From NCBI GenBank assembly GCA_950097015.1, contig CATNEN010000039.1:12680501-12744500 (forward strand): 64,000 nucleotides of DNA, in the 5' to 3' direction. Below the pieces are notes generated by a model that was not told the origin of the DNA, made no database searches, and worked only from the letters and a program-made list of their open reading frames with translations. Each line of letters opens with the position of its first letter. The first letter of the stretch is position 1. The stretch is from Macrostomum hystrix. Lineage: Eukaryota > Platyhelminthes > Macrostomidae. The position numbers were made by a program, and so were the translations under genes. Shown in pieces: positions 1 to 11,016 of this stretch.

Positions 1-56
1 TTACAATTTACATTTTACACCAACTGCGAGACTGCATTATGCAATCATTCTCAATC

Positions 57-72
57 TACATCTATAGATGTA
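57..72. repeat. Perfect 16-bp palindrome in every unit
   Basis: TACATCTATAGATGTA is its own reverse complement. It recurs once per unit, followed by a six-A run. The Helitron-like insertion lies in that A run, two bases beyond the copy at 14886-14901. Function unknown. Confidence 0.85.
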
Positions 73-345
73 AAAAATGCACAACAGCATCGATTGATCG
101 ATACCTGAGCGAGCCAGCTTATACTAATTTGGTTGCAGTTTGATCTAAATTTCTCTGTTGATCTTGGCTTTTTCCAAACATATCGGCCTGCAAGTACAAA
201 ATTACTAGGTGCATAATTTTTGCCTGCTCTCCCCGGCATCGAGTACTTGCAGTAAGGTACCCTTGGCCGATACTAAAATGCCTTCGGGACGCCCTAGCTA
301 AAACAATAGTTAATTGGCGAGGCGAAATTTGATTATCGAACCTTT
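73..345. other. Spacer upstream of the SL gene (representative unit)
   Basis: This non-coding stretch should contain the SL promoter. I see no TATA box close to the SL start and cannot place a proximal sequence element with confidence. It holds an AATTTTTG Sm-like string at 215-222 and a weak TACT/AGTA hairpin at 244-254. Two recurrent variable sites of the array lie here. The short reading frames across it are the same in every unit and resemble nothing I recognise. Confidence 0.6.
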
Positions 346-461
346 GCCGAATTCAGTCGGTCTCTTACTGCGAAGACTCTCTTTTTTGCATGGTAAGACA
401 CCGTGCGGATCCAATTGAGCGATCTGCTGTATTTTTGACAAGCCGCACCCAGACTGCGGCT
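346..461 (+). ncRNA. Spliced-leader (SL) RNA gene, copy 1
   Basis: The SL RNA donates its capped 5' exon to mRNAs by trans-splicing in the nucleus. The predicted exon is 346-392 (47 nt). It begins with a small CCGA/TCGG hairpin, contains CTGCGAAGACTC and ends GCATG, so it supplies an in-phase-capable ATG as other flatworm SLs do. The donor GTAAG follows at 393. The intron-like part carries an Sm-binding site ATTTTTGA at 431-438. It closes with a perfect six-pair stem, GCCGCA 442-447 with TGCGGC 455-460. The total of about 116 nt fits flatworm SL RNAs. The exact 5' end is inferred: the CGGTCTC start at 358 would give a 35-nt exon, the length I recall for Macrostomum lignano. The transcript 3' end is also approximate. 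Confidence 0.88.
431..438 (+). promoter_or_regulatory. Sm-protein binding site of the SL RNA
   Basis: ATTTTTGA in single-stranded context between the splice donor and the 3' stem-loop is the normal Sm-site position in SL RNAs. The same site lies 85 nt after each SL start (86 in the two T7 copies). Confidence 0.85.
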
Positions 462-703
462 GCCTAATAAAACTAATAAAATACAAAAGCTAGTGGTGCC
501 TGCCGTAGAAAAGTACACAAATTTGCAAACTTGATAAAGCAATTCGCTGCATGATTACTCTTTCATTGGTTGCTTGCAATTCTTATAGTTGCCAATCAAA
601 AATATATTGTTTTCAAAGATTGACTGATTGATTTGTCCAACCAATATTACAATATACTCGACTGAATTGAGTATATATGCCAGTTTGGCCGCTTCCAGCC
701 AGT
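462..703. other. Spacer between SL and 5S genes (representative unit)
   Basis: About 240 bp of AT-rich non-coding DNA. It starts with two AATAAA strings just after the SL 3' stem. It ends with a TATA-like box upstream of the 5S gene. No other gene is visible. Confidence 0.7.
672..678 (+). promoter_or_regulatory. TATA-like box upstream of 5S gene
   Basis: TATATAT lies at about -32 to -26 from the 5S start and recurs at that place in every unit. Upstream TATA-like elements assist Pol III on 5S genes in several animals and fungi, so a start-site role is likely but inferred. Confidence 0.5.
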
Positions 704-821
704 GGCAACGGCCATACCACGTTGAAAACACCGGTTCTCGTCCGATCACCGAAGTTAAGCAACGTTGGGTTTGGTTAGTACTTGGATGGGTGACCGCCTG
801 GGAATACCAAATGCTGTTGTC
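704..821 (+). rRNA. 5S rRNA gene, copy 1
   Basis: 5S rRNA is a Pol III product of the large ribosomal subunit. The 118-nt gene opens GGCAACGGCCATACCACG and ends GCTGTTGTC. These ends pair as helix I (GGCAACGG with CTGTTGTC, allowing G-U pairs). The conserved core CCGATCACCGAAGTTAAGC and the internal control region through GGATGGGTGACCGCCTGGGA are intact. A T6 terminator follows at 822-827. Translations across all 43 copies are unchanged, so the copies look identical. Short-type 3' flank (GCCTTTCTACC). Confidence 0.98.
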
Positions 822-827
822 TTTTTT
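822..827 (+). terminator. Pol III T-run terminator of 5S gene
   Basis: Six T directly after helix I closes the 5S gene, as expected for Pol III termination. The same run follows every 5S copy in the window. Confidence 0.9.
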
Positions 828-1271
828 GCCTTTCTACCATGCAATTAACTAAAACCACAGACAGCACAGGTCTGGCCTGGCCTAGCCGGGCCTCATTATT
901 CAATTAAATAAATTGCGTCGGTTTTATTACAATTTACATTTTACACCAACTGCGAGACTGCATTATGCAATCATTCTCAATCTACATCTATAGATGTAAA
1001 AAATGCACAACAGCATCGATTGATCGATACCTGAGCGAGCCAGCTTATACTAATTTGGTTGCAGTTTGATCTAAATTTCTCTGTTGATCTTGGCTTTTTC
1101 CAAACATATCGGCCTGCAAGTACAAAATTACTAGGTGCATAATTTTTGCCTGCTCTCCCCGGCATCGAGTACTTGCAGTAAGGTACCCTTGGCCGATACT
1201 AAAATGCCTTCGGGACGCCCTAGCTAAAACAATAGTTAATTGGCGAGGCGAAATTTGATTATCGAACCTTT
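828..1271. other. 5S-to-SL intergenic spacer (representative)
   Basis: Non-coding. It contains the indel site that sets the 926 or 927 bp unit length (CTTTC or CTTTTC just after the terminator), the GC-rich hairpin and the 16-bp palindrome, then the presumed SL promoter. No tRNA or snRNA could be recognised. Confidence 0.7.
874..892. repeat. GC-rich hairpin downstream of 5S
   Basis: GGCCTGGC, loop CTA, GCCGGGCC form an eight-pair stem with one G-U wobble. In the units near 59211 and 63843 the right arm reads GCCAGGCC, which makes the stem perfect. Role unknown. Confidence 0.55.
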
Positions 1272-1387
1272 GCCGAATTCAGTCGGTCTCTTACTGCGAA
1301 GACTCTCTTTTTTGCATGGTAAGACACCGTGCGGATCCAATTGAGCGATCTGCTGTATTTTTGACAAGCCGCACCCAGACTGCGGCT
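1272..1387 (+). ncRNA. SL RNA gene, copy 2
   Basis: Intact exon, donor, Sm site and 3' stem. Upstream spacer of GTACCC type. Confidence 0.86.
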
Positions 1388-1629
1388 GCCTAATAAAACT
1401 AATAAAATACAAAAGCTAGTGGTGCCTGCCGTAGAAAAGTACACAAATTTGCAAACTTGATAAAGCAATTCGCTGCATGATTACTCTTTCATTGGTTGCT
1501 TGCAATTCTTATAGTTGCCAATCAAAAATATATTGTTTTCAAAGATTGACTGATTGATTTGTCCAACCAATATTACAATATACTCGACTGAATTGAGTAT
1601 ATATGCCAGTTTGGCCGCTTCCAGCCAGT

Positions 1630-1747
1630 GGCAACGGCCATACCACGTTGAAAACACCGGTTCTCGTCCGATCACCGAAGTTAAGCAACGTTGGGTTTGG
1701 TTAGTACTTGGATGGGTGACCGCCTGGGAATACCAAATGCTGTTGTC
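1630..1747 (+). rRNA. 5S rRNA gene, copy 2
   Basis: Intact; T6 terminator; long-type 3' flank (GCCTTTTCTACC). Confidence 0.97.
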
Positions 1748-2198
1748 TTTTTTGCCTTTTCTACCATGCAATTAACTAAAACCACAGACAGCACAGGTCT
1801 GGCCTGGCCTAGCCGGGCCTCATTATTCAATTAAATAAATTGCGTCGGTTTTATTACAATTTACATTTTACACCAACTGCGAGACTGCATTATGCAATCA
1901 TTCTCAATCTACATCTATAGATGTAAAAAATGCACAACAGCATCGATTGATCGATACCTGAGCGAGCCAGCTTATACTAATTTGGTTGCAGTTTGATCTA
2001 AATTTCTCTGTTGATCTTGGCTTTTTCCAAACATATCGGCCTGCAAGTACAAAATTACTAGGTGCATAATTTTTGCCTGCTCTCCCCGGCATCGAGTACT
2101 TGCAGTAAGGTACCCTTGGCCGATACTAAAATGCCTTCGGGACGCCCTAGCTAAAACAATAGTTAATTGGCGAGGCGAAATTTGATTATCGAACCTTT

Positions 2199-2314
2199 GC
2201 CGAATTCAGTCGGTCTCTTACTGCGAAGACTCTCTTTTTTGCATGGTAAGACACCGTGCGGATCCAATTGAGCGATCTGCTGTATTTTTGACAAGCCGCA
2301 CCCAGACTGCGGCT
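2199..2314 (+). ncRNA. SL RNA gene, copy 3
   Basis: Intact; GTACCC-type spacer. Confidence 0.86.
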
Positions 2315-2556
2315 GCCTAATAAAACTAATAAAATACAAAAGCTAGTGGTGCCTGCCGTAGAAAAGTACACAAATTTGCAAACTTGATAAAGCAATTCGC
2401 TGCATGATTACTCTTTCATTGGTTGCTTGCAATTCTTATAGTTGCCAATCAAAAATATATTGTTTTCAAAGATTGACTGATTGATTTGTCCAACCAATAT
2501 TACAATATACTCGACTGAATTGAGTATATATGCCAGTTTGGCCGCTTCCAGCCAGT

Positions 2557-2674
2557 GGCAACGGCCATACCACGTTGAAAACACCGGTTCTCGTCCGATC
2601 ACCGAAGTTAAGCAACGTTGGGTTTGGTTAGTACTTGGATGGGTGACCGCCTGGGAATACCAAATGCTGTTGTC
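2557..2674 (+). rRNA. 5S rRNA gene, copy 3
   Basis: Intact; long-type 3' flank. Confidence 0.97.
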
Positions 2675-3125
2675 TTTTTTGCCTTTTCTACCATGCAATT
2701 AACTAAAACCACAGACAGCACAGGTCTGGCCTGGCCTAGCCGGGCCTCATTATTCAATTAAATAAATTGCGTCGGTTTTATTACAATTTACATTTTACAC
2801 CAACTGCGAGACTGCATTATGCAATCATTCTCAATCTACATCTATAGATGTAAAAAATGCACAACAGCATCGATTGATCGATACCTGAGCGAGCCAGCTT
2901 ATACTAATTTGGTTGCAGTTTGATCTAAATTTCTCTGTTGATCTTGGCTTTTTCCAAACATATCGGCCTGCAAGTACAAAATTACTAGGTGCATAATTTT
3001 TGCCTGCTCTCCCCGGCATCGAGTACTTGCAGTAAGGTACCCTTGGCCGATACTAAAATGCCTTCGGGACGCCCTAGCTAAAACAATAGTTAATTGGCGA
3101 GGCGAAATTTGATTATCGAACCTTT

Positions 3126-3241
3126 GCCGAATTCAGTCGGTCTCTTACTGCGAAGACTCTCTTTTTTGCATGGTAAGACACCGTGCGGATCCAATTGAGC
3201 GATCTGCTGTATTTTTGACAAGCCGCACCCAGACTGCGGCT
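3126..3241 (+). ncRNA. SL RNA gene, copy 4
   Basis: Intact; GTACCC-type spacer. Confidence 0.86.
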
Positions 3242-3483
3242 GCCTAATAAAACTAATAAAATACAAAAGCTAGTGGTGCCTGCCGTAGAAAAGTACACAA
3301 ATTTGCAAACTTGATAAAGCAATTCGCTGCATGATTACTCTTTCATTGGTTGCTTGCAATTCTTATAGTTGCCAATCAAAAATATATTGTTTTCAAAGAT
3401 TGACTGATTGATTTGTCCAACCAATATTACAATATACTCGACTGAATTGAGTATATATGCCAGTTTGGCCGCTTCCAGCCAGT

Positions 3484-3601
3484 GGCAACGGCCATACCAC
3501 GTTGAAAACACCGGTTCTCGTCCGATCACCGAAGTTAAGCAACGTTGGGTTTGGTTAGTACTTGGATGGGTGACCGCCTGGGAATACCAAATGCTGTTGT
3601 C
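3484..3601 (+). rRNA. 5S rRNA gene, copy 4
   Basis: Intact; long-type 3' flank. Confidence 0.97.
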
Positions 3602-4052
3602 TTTTTTGCCTTTTCTACCATGCAATTAACTAAAACCACAGACAGCACAGGTCTGGCCTGGCCTAGCCGGGCCTCATTATTCAATTAAATAAATTGCGTC
3701 GGTTTTATTACAATTTACATTTTACACCAACTGCGAGACTGCATTATGCAATCATTCTCAATCTACATCTATAGATGTAAAAAATGCACAACAGCATCGA
3801 TTGATCGATACCTGAGCGAGCCAGCTTATACTAATTTGGTTGCAGTTTGATCTAAATTTCTCTGTTGATCTTGGCTTTTTCCAAACATATCGGCCTGCAA
3901 GTACAAAATTACTAGGTGCATAATTTTTGCCTGCTCTCCCCGGCATCGAGTACTTGCAGTAAGGTACCCTTGGCCGATACTAAAATGCCTTCGGGACGCC
4001 CTAGCTAAAACAATAGTTAATTGGCGAGGCGAAATTTGATTATCGAACCTTT

Positions 4053-4168
4053 GCCGAATTCAGTCGGTCTCTTACTGCGAAGACTCTCTTTTTTGCATGG
4101 TAAGACACCGTGCGGATCCAATTGAGCGATCTGCTGTATTTTTGACAAGCCGCACCCAGACTGCGGCT
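4053..4168 (+). ncRNA. SL RNA gene, copy 5
   Basis: Intact; GTACCC-type spacer. Confidence 0.86.
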
Positions 4169-4410
4169 GCCTAATAAAACTAATAAAATACAAAAGCTAG
4201 TGGTGCCTGCCGTAGAAAAGTACACAAATTTGCAAACTTGATAAAGCAATTCGCTGCATGATTACTCTTTCATTGGTTGCTTGCAATTCTTATAGTTGCC
4301 AATCAAAAATATATTGTTTTCAAAGATTGACTGATTGATTTGTCCAACCAATATTACAATATACTCGACTGAATTGAGTATATATGCCAGTTTGGCCGCT
4401 TCCAGCCAGT

Positions 4411-4528
4411 GGCAACGGCCATACCACGTTGAAAACACCGGTTCTCGTCCGATCACCGAAGTTAAGCAACGTTGGGTTTGGTTAGTACTTGGATGGGTGA
4501 CCGCCTGGGAATACCAAATGCTGTTGTC
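4411..4528 (+). rRNA. 5S rRNA gene, copy 5
   Basis: Intact; long-type 3' flank. Confidence 0.97.
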
Positions 4529-4979
4529 TTTTTTGCCTTTTCTACCATGCAATTAACTAAAACCACAGACAGCACAGGTCTGGCCTGGCCTAGCCGGGCC
4601 TCATTATTCAATTAAATAAATTGCGTCGGTTTTATTACAATTTACATTTTACACCAACTGCGAGACTGCATTATGCAATCATTCTCAATCTACATCTATA
4701 GATGTAAAAAATGCACAACAGCATCGATTGATCGATACCTGAGCGAGCCAGCTTATACTAATTTGGTTGCAGTTTGATCTAAATTTCTCTGTTGATCTTG
4801 GCTTTTTCCAAACATATCGGCCTGCAAGTACAAAATTACTAGGTGCATAATTTTTGCCTGCTCTCCCCGGCATCGAGTACTTGCAGTAAGGTAACCTTGG
4901 CCGATACTAAAATGCCTTCGGGACGCCCTAGCTAAAACAATAGTTAATTGGCGAGGCGAAATTTGATTATCGAACCTTT

Positions 4980-5095
4980 GCCGAATTCAGTCGGTCTCTT
5001 ACTGCGAAGACTCTCTTTTTTGCATGGTAAGACACCGTGCGGATCCAATTGAGCGATCTGCTGTATTTTTGACAAGCCGCACCCAGACTGCGGCT
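4980..5095 (+). ncRNA. SL RNA gene, copy 6
   Basis: Intact; first unit with the GTAACC spacer variant. Confidence 0.86.
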
Positions 5096-5337
5096 GCCTA
5101 ATAAAACTAATAAAATACAAAAGCTAGTGGTGCCTGCCGTAGAAAAGTACACAAATTTGCAAACTTGATAAAGCAATTCGCTGCATGATTACTCTTTCAT
5201 TGGTTGCTTGCAATTCTTATAGTTGCCAATCAAAAATATATTGTTTTCAAAGATTGACTGATTGATTTGTCCAACCAATATTACAATATACTCGACTGAA
5301 TTGAGTATATATGCCAGTTTGGCCGCTTCCAGCCAGT

Positions 5338-5455
5338 GGCAACGGCCATACCACGTTGAAAACACCGGTTCTCGTCCGATCACCGAAGTTAAGCAACGTT
5401 GGGTTTGGTTAGTACTTGGATGGGTGACCGCCTGGGAATACCAAATGCTGTTGTC
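5338..5455 (+). rRNA. 5S rRNA gene, copy 6
   Basis: Intact; long-type 3' flank. Confidence 0.97.
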
Positions 5456-5906
5456 TTTTTTGCCTTTTCTACCATGCAATTAACTAAAACCACAGACAGC
5501 ACAGGTCTGGCCTGGCCTAGCCGGGCCTCATTATTCAATTAAATAAATTGCGTCGGTTTTATTACAATTTACATTTTACACCAACTGCGAGACTGCATTA
5601 TGCAATCATTCTCAATCTACATCTATAGATGTAAAAAATGCACAACAGCATCGATTGATCGATACCTGAGCGAGCCAGCTTATACTAATTTGGTTGCAGT
5701 TTGATCTAAATTTCTCTGTTGATCTTGGCTTTTTCCAAACATATCGGCCTGCAAGTACAAAATTACTAGGTGCATAATTTTTGCCTGCTCTCCCCGGCAT
5801 CGAGTACTTGCAGTAAGGTAACCTTGGCCGATACTAAAATGCCTTCGGGACGCCCTAGCTAAAACAATAGTTAATTGGCGAGGCGAAATTTGATTATCGA
5901 ACCTTT

Positions 5907-6022
5907 GCCGAATTCAGTCGGTCTCTTACTGCGAAGACTCTCTTTTTTGCATGGTAAGACACCGTGCGGATCCAATTGAGCGATCTGCTGTATTTTTGAC
6001 AAGCCGCACCCAGACTGCGGCT
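5907..6022 (+). ncRNA. SL RNA gene, copy 7
   Basis: Intact; GTAACC-type spacer. Confidence 0.86.
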
Positions 6023-6264
6023 GCCTAATAAAACTAATAAAATACAAAAGCTAGTGGTGCCTGCCGTAGAAAAGTACACAAATTTGCAAACTTGATAAAG
6101 CAATTCGCTGCATGATTACTCTTTCATTGGTTGCTTGCAATTCTTATAGTTGCCAATCAAAAATATATTGTTTTCAAAGATTGACTGATTGATTTGTCCA
6201 ACCAATATTACAATATACTCGACTGAATTGAGTATATATGCCAGTTTGGCCGCTTCCAGCCAGT

Positions 6265-6382
6265 GGCAACGGCCATACCACGTTGAAAACACCGGTTCTC
6301 GTCCGATCACCGAAGTTAAGCAACGTTGGGTTTGGTTAGTACTTGGATGGGTGACCGCCTGGGAATACCAAATGCTGTTGTC
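6265..6382 (+). rRNA. 5S rRNA gene, copy 7
   Basis: Intact; short-type 3' flank. Confidence 0.97.
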
Positions 6383-6832
6383 TTTTTTGCCTTTCTACCA
6401 TGCAATTAACTAAAACCACAGACAGCACAGGTCTGGCCTGGCCTAGCCGGGCCTCATTATTCAATTAAATAAATTGCGTCGGTTTTATTACAATTTACAT
6501 TTTACACCAACTGCGAGACTGCATTATGCAATCATTCTCAATCTACATCTATAGATGTAAAAAATGCACAACAGCATCGATTGATCGATACCTGAGCGAG
6601 CCAGCTTATACTAATTTGGTTGCAGTTTGATCTAAATTTCTCTGTTGATCTTGGCTTTTTCCAAACATATCGGCCTGCAAGTACAAAATTACTAGGTGCA
6701 TAATTTTTGCATGCTCTCCCCGGCATCGAGTACTTGCAGTAAGGTACCCTTGGCCGATACTAAAATGCCTTCGGGACGCCCTAGCTAAAACAATAGTTAA
6801 TTGGCGAGGCGAAATTTGATTATCGAACCTTT

Positions 6833-6948
6833 GCCGAATTCAGTCGGTCTCTTACTGCGAAGACTCTCTTTTTTGCATGGTAAGACACCGTGCGGATCCA
6901 ATTGAGCGATCTGCTGTATTTTTGACAAGCCGCACCCAGACTGCGGCT
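6833..6948 (+). ncRNA. SL RNA gene, copy 8
   Basis: Intact; spacer carries the TTGCATGC and GTACCC variants. Confidence 0.86.
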
Positions 6949-7190
6949 GCCTAATAAAACTAATAAAATACAAAAGCTAGTGGTGCCTGCCGTAGAAAAG
7001 TACACAAATTTGCAAACTTGATAAAGCAATTCGCTGCATGATTACTCTTTCATTGGTTGCTTGCAATTCTTATAGTTGCCAATCAAAAATATATTGTTTT
7101 CAAAGATTGACTGATTGATTTGTCCAACCAATATTACAATATACTCGACTGAATTGAGTATATATGCCAGTTTGGCCGCTTCCAGCCAGT

Positions 7191-7308
7191 GGCAACGGCC
7201 ATACCACGTTGAAAACACCGGTTCTCGTCCGATCACCGAAGTTAAGCAACGTTGGGTTTGGTTAGTACTTGGATGGGTGACCGCCTGGGAATACCAAATG
7301 CTGTTGTC
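7191..7308 (+). rRNA. 5S rRNA gene, copy 8
   Basis: Intact; long-type 3' flank. Confidence 0.97.
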
Positions 7309-7759
7309 TTTTTTGCCTTTTCTACCATGCAATTAACTAAAACCACAGACAGCACAGGTCTGGCCTGGCCTAGCCGGGCCTCATTATTCAATTAAATAAA
7401 TTGCGTCGGTTTTATTACAATTTACATTTTACACCAACCGCGAGACTGCATTATGCAATCATTCTCAATCTACATCTATAGATGTAAAAAATGCACAACA
7501 GCATCGATTGATCGATACCTGAGCGAGCCAGCTTATACTAATTTGGTTGCAGTTTGATCTAAATTTCTCTGTTGATCTTGGCTTTTTCCAAACATATCGG
7601 CCTGCAAGTACAAAATTACTAGGTGCATAATTTTTGCCTGCTCTCCCCGGCATCGAGTACTTGCAGTAAGGTAACCTTGGCCGATACTAAAATGCCTTCG
7701 GGACGCCCTAGCTAAAACAATAGTTAATTGGCGAGGCGAAATTTGATTATCGAACCTTT

Positions 7760-7875
7760 GCCGAATTCAGTCGGTCTCTTACTGCGAAGACTCTCTTTTT
7801 TGCATGGTAAGACACCGTGCGGATCCAATTGAGCGATCTGCTGTATTTTTGACAAGCCGCACCCAGACTCCGGCT
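7760..7875 (+). ncRNA. SL RNA gene, copy 9 (3' stem variant)
   Basis: Exon, donor and Sm site are intact. Position 7870 is C instead of G, which breaks one C-G pair of the six-pair 3' stem. The same change recurs in the next unit. Spacer has ACCAACCGCG and GTAACC. Confidence 0.84.
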
Positions 7876-8117
7876 GCCTAATAAAACTAATAAAATACAA
7901 AAGCTAGTGGTGCCTGCCGTAGAAAAGTACACAAATTTGCAAACTTGATAAAGCAATTCGCTGCATGATTACTCTTTCATTGGTTGCTTGCAATTCTTAT
8001 AGTTGCCAATCAAAAATATATTGTTTTCAAAGATTGACTGATTGATTTGTCCAACCAATATTACAATATACTCGACTGAATTGAGTATATATGCCAGTTT
8101 GGCCGCTTCCAGCCAGT

Positions 8118-8235
8118 GGCAACGGCCATACCACGTTGAAAACACCGGTTCTCGTCCGATCACCGAAGTTAAGCAACGTTGGGTTTGGTTAGTACTTGGA
8201 TGGGTGACCGCCTGGGAATACCAAATGCTGTTGTC
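8118..8235 (+). rRNA. 5S rRNA gene, copy 9
   Basis: Intact; long-type 3' flank. Confidence 0.97.
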
Positions 8236-8686
8236 TTTTTTGCCTTTTCTACCATGCAATTAACTAAAACCACAGACAGCACAGGTCTGGCCTGGCCTAG
8301 CCGGGCCTCATTATTCAATTAAATAAATTGCGTCGGTTTTATTACAATTTACATTTTACACCAACCGCGAGACTGCATTATGCAATCATTCTCAATCTAC
8401 ATCTATAGATGTAAAAAATGCACAACAGCATCGATTGATCGATACCTGAGCGAGCCAGCTTATACTAATTTGGTTGCAGTTTGATCTAAATTTCTCTGTT
8501 GATCTTGGCTTTTTCCAAACATATCGGCCTGCAAGTACAAAATTACTAGGTGCATAATTTTTGCCTGCTCTCCCCGGCATCGAGTACTTGCAGTAAGGTA
8601 ACCTTGGCCGATACTAAAATGCCTTCGGGACGCCCTAGCTAAAACAATAGTTAATTGGCGAGGCGAAATTTGATTATCGAACCTTT

Positions 8687-8802
8687 GCCGAATTCAGTCG
8701 GTCTCTTACTGCGAAGACTCTCTTTTTTGCATGGTAAGACACCGTGCGGATCCAATTGAGCGATCTGCTGTATTTTTGACAAGCCGCACCCAGACTCCGG
8801 CT
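8687..8802 (+). ncRNA. SL RNA gene, copy 10 (3' stem variant)
   Basis: Carries C at 8797, the same stem-breaking change as copy 9. Spacer has ACCAACCGCG and GTAACC. Confidence 0.84.
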
Positions 8803-9044
8803 GCCTAATAAAACTAATAAAATACAAAAGCTAGTGGTGCCTGCCGTAGAAAAGTACACAAATTTGCAAACTTGATAAAGCAATTCGCTGCATGATTACT
8901 CTTTCATTGGTTGCTTGCAATTCTTATAGTTGCCAATCAAAAATATATTGTTTTCAAAGATTGACTGATTGATTTGTCCAACCAATATTACAATATACTC
9001 GACTGAATTGAGTATATATGCCAGTTTGGCCGCTTCCAGCCAGT

Positions 9045-9162
9045 GGCAACGGCCATACCACGTTGAAAACACCGGTTCTCGTCCGATCACCGAAGTTAAG
9101 CAACGTTGGGTTTGGTTAGTACTTGGATGGGTGACCGCCTGGGAATACCAAATGCTGTTGTC
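9045..9162 (+). rRNA. 5S rRNA gene, copy 10
   Basis: Intact; long-type 3' flank. Confidence 0.97.
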
Positions 9163-9613
9163 TTTTTTGCCTTTTCTACCATGCAATTAACTAAAACCAC
9201 AGACAGCACAGGTCTGGCCTGGCCTAGCCGGGCCTCATTATTCAATTAAATAAATTGCGTCGGTTTTATTACAATTTACATTTTACACCAACCGCGAGAC
9301 TGCATTATGCAATCATTCTCAATCTACATCTATAGATGTAAAAAATGCACAACAGCATCGATTGATCGATACCTGAGCGAGCCAGCTTATACTAATTTGG
9401 TTGCAGTTTGATCTAAATTTCTCTGTTGATCTTGGCTTTTTCCAAACATATCGGCCTGCAAGTACAAAATTACTAGGTGCATAATTTTTGCCTGCTCTCC
9501 CCGGCATCGAGTACTTGCAGTAAGGTAACCTTGGCCGATACTAAAATGCCTTCGGGACGCCCTAGCTAAAACAATAGTTAATTGGCGAGGCGAAATTTGA
9601 TTATCGAACCTTT

Positions 9614-9729
9614 GCCGAATTCAGTCGGTCTCTTACTGCGAAGACTCTCTTTTTTGCATGGTAAGACACCGTGCGGATCCAATTGAGCGATCTGCTGTAT
9701 TTTTGACAAGCCGCACCCAGACTGCGGCT
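9614..9729 (+). ncRNA. SL RNA gene, copy 11
   Basis: Shares the ACCAACCGCG and GTAACC spacer of copies 9-10 but has the normal stem base. Confidence 0.86.
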
Positions 9730-9971
9730 GCCTAATAAAACTAATAAAATACAAAAGCTAGTGGTGCCTGCCGTAGAAAAGTACACAAATTTGCAAACTT
9801 GATAAAGCAATTCGCTGCATGATTACTCTTTCATTGGTTGCTTGCAATTCTTATAGTTGCCAATCAAAAATATATTGTTTTCAAAGATTGACTGATTGAT
9901 TTGTCCAACCAATATTACAATATACTCGACTGAATTGAGTATATATGCCAGTTTGGCCGCTTCCAGCCAGT

Positions 9972-10089
9972 GGCAACGGCCATACCACGTTGAAAACACC
10001 GGTTCTCGTCCGATCACCGAAGTTAAGCAACGTTGGGTTTGGTTAGTACTTGGATGGGTGACCGCCTGGGAATACCAAATGCTGTTGTC
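9972..10089 (+). rRNA. 5S rRNA gene, copy 11
   Basis: Intact; long-type 3' flank. Confidence 0.97.
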
Positions 10090-10540
10090 TTTTTTGCCTT
10101 TTCTACCATGCAATTAACTAAAACCACAGACAGCACAGGTCTGGCCTGGCCTAGCCGGGCCTCATTATTCAATTAAATAAATTGCGTCGGTTTTATTACA
10201 ATTTACATTTTACACCAACTGCGAGACTGCATTATGCAATCATTCTCAATCTACATCTATAGATGTAAAAAATGCACAACAGCATCGATTGATCGATACC
10301 TGAGCGAGCCAGCTTATACTAATTTGGTTGCAGTTTGATCTAAATTTCTCTGTTGATCTTGGCTTTTTCCAAACATATCGGCCTGCAAGTACAAAATTAC
10401 TAGGTGCATAATTTTTGCCTGCTCTCCCCGGCATCGAGTACTTGCAGTAAGGTACCCTTGGCCGATACTAAAATGCCTTCGGGACGCCCTAGCTAAAACA
10501 ATAGTTAATTGGCGAGGCGAAATTTGATTATCGAACCTTT

Positions 10541-10656
10541 GCCGAATTCAGTCGGTCTCTTACTGCGAAGACTCTCTTTTTTGCATGGTAAGACACCGTG
10601 CGGATCCAATTGAGCGATCTGCTGTATTTTTGACAAGCCGCACCCAGACTGCGGCT
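10541..10656 (+). ncRNA. SL RNA gene, copy 12
   Basis: Intact; GTACCC-type spacer. Confidence 0.86.
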
Positions 10657-10898
10657 GCCTAATAAAACTAATAAAATACAAAAGCTAGTGGTGCCTGCCG
10701 TAGAAAAGTACACAAATTTGCAAACTTGATAAAGCAATTCGCTGCATGATTACTCTTTCATTGGTTGCTTGCAATTCTTATAGTTGCCAATCAAAAATAT
10801 ATTGTTTTCAAAGATTGACTGATTGATTTGTCCAACCAATATTACAATATACTCGACTGAATTGAGTATATATGCCAGTTTGGCCGCTTCCAGCCAGT

Positions 10899-11016
10899 GG
10901 CAACGGCCATACCACGTTGAAAACACCGGTTCTCGTCCGATCACCGAAGTTAAGCAACGTTGGGTTTGGTTAGTACTTGGATGGGTGACCGCCTGGGAAT
11001 ACCAAATGCTGTTGTC
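10899..11016 (+). rRNA. 5S rRNA gene, copy 12
   Basis: Intact; short-type 3' flank. Confidence 0.97.

Noticed and set aside
255-300. U6-like string GATACTAAAAT in the spacer
   Set aside because: The rest of U6 (ACAGAGA box, internal stem) is absent.
334-345. B-box-like GGTTCGATAATC on the minus strand just before the SL exon
   Set aside because: No A box at tRNA spacing and no cloverleaf; it overlaps the expected SL promoter.
465-485. AATAAA polyadenylation signals after the SL gene
   Set aside because: SL RNAs are not polyadenylated and there is no coding gene upstream; likely AT-rich coincidence.
51-852. Short reading frames of 62-96 codons repeated in each array unit on both strands
   Set aside because: They overlap the SL gene, the 5S gene and spacers, and are constant only because the DNA repeat is constant. 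No domain or codon signal is visible.
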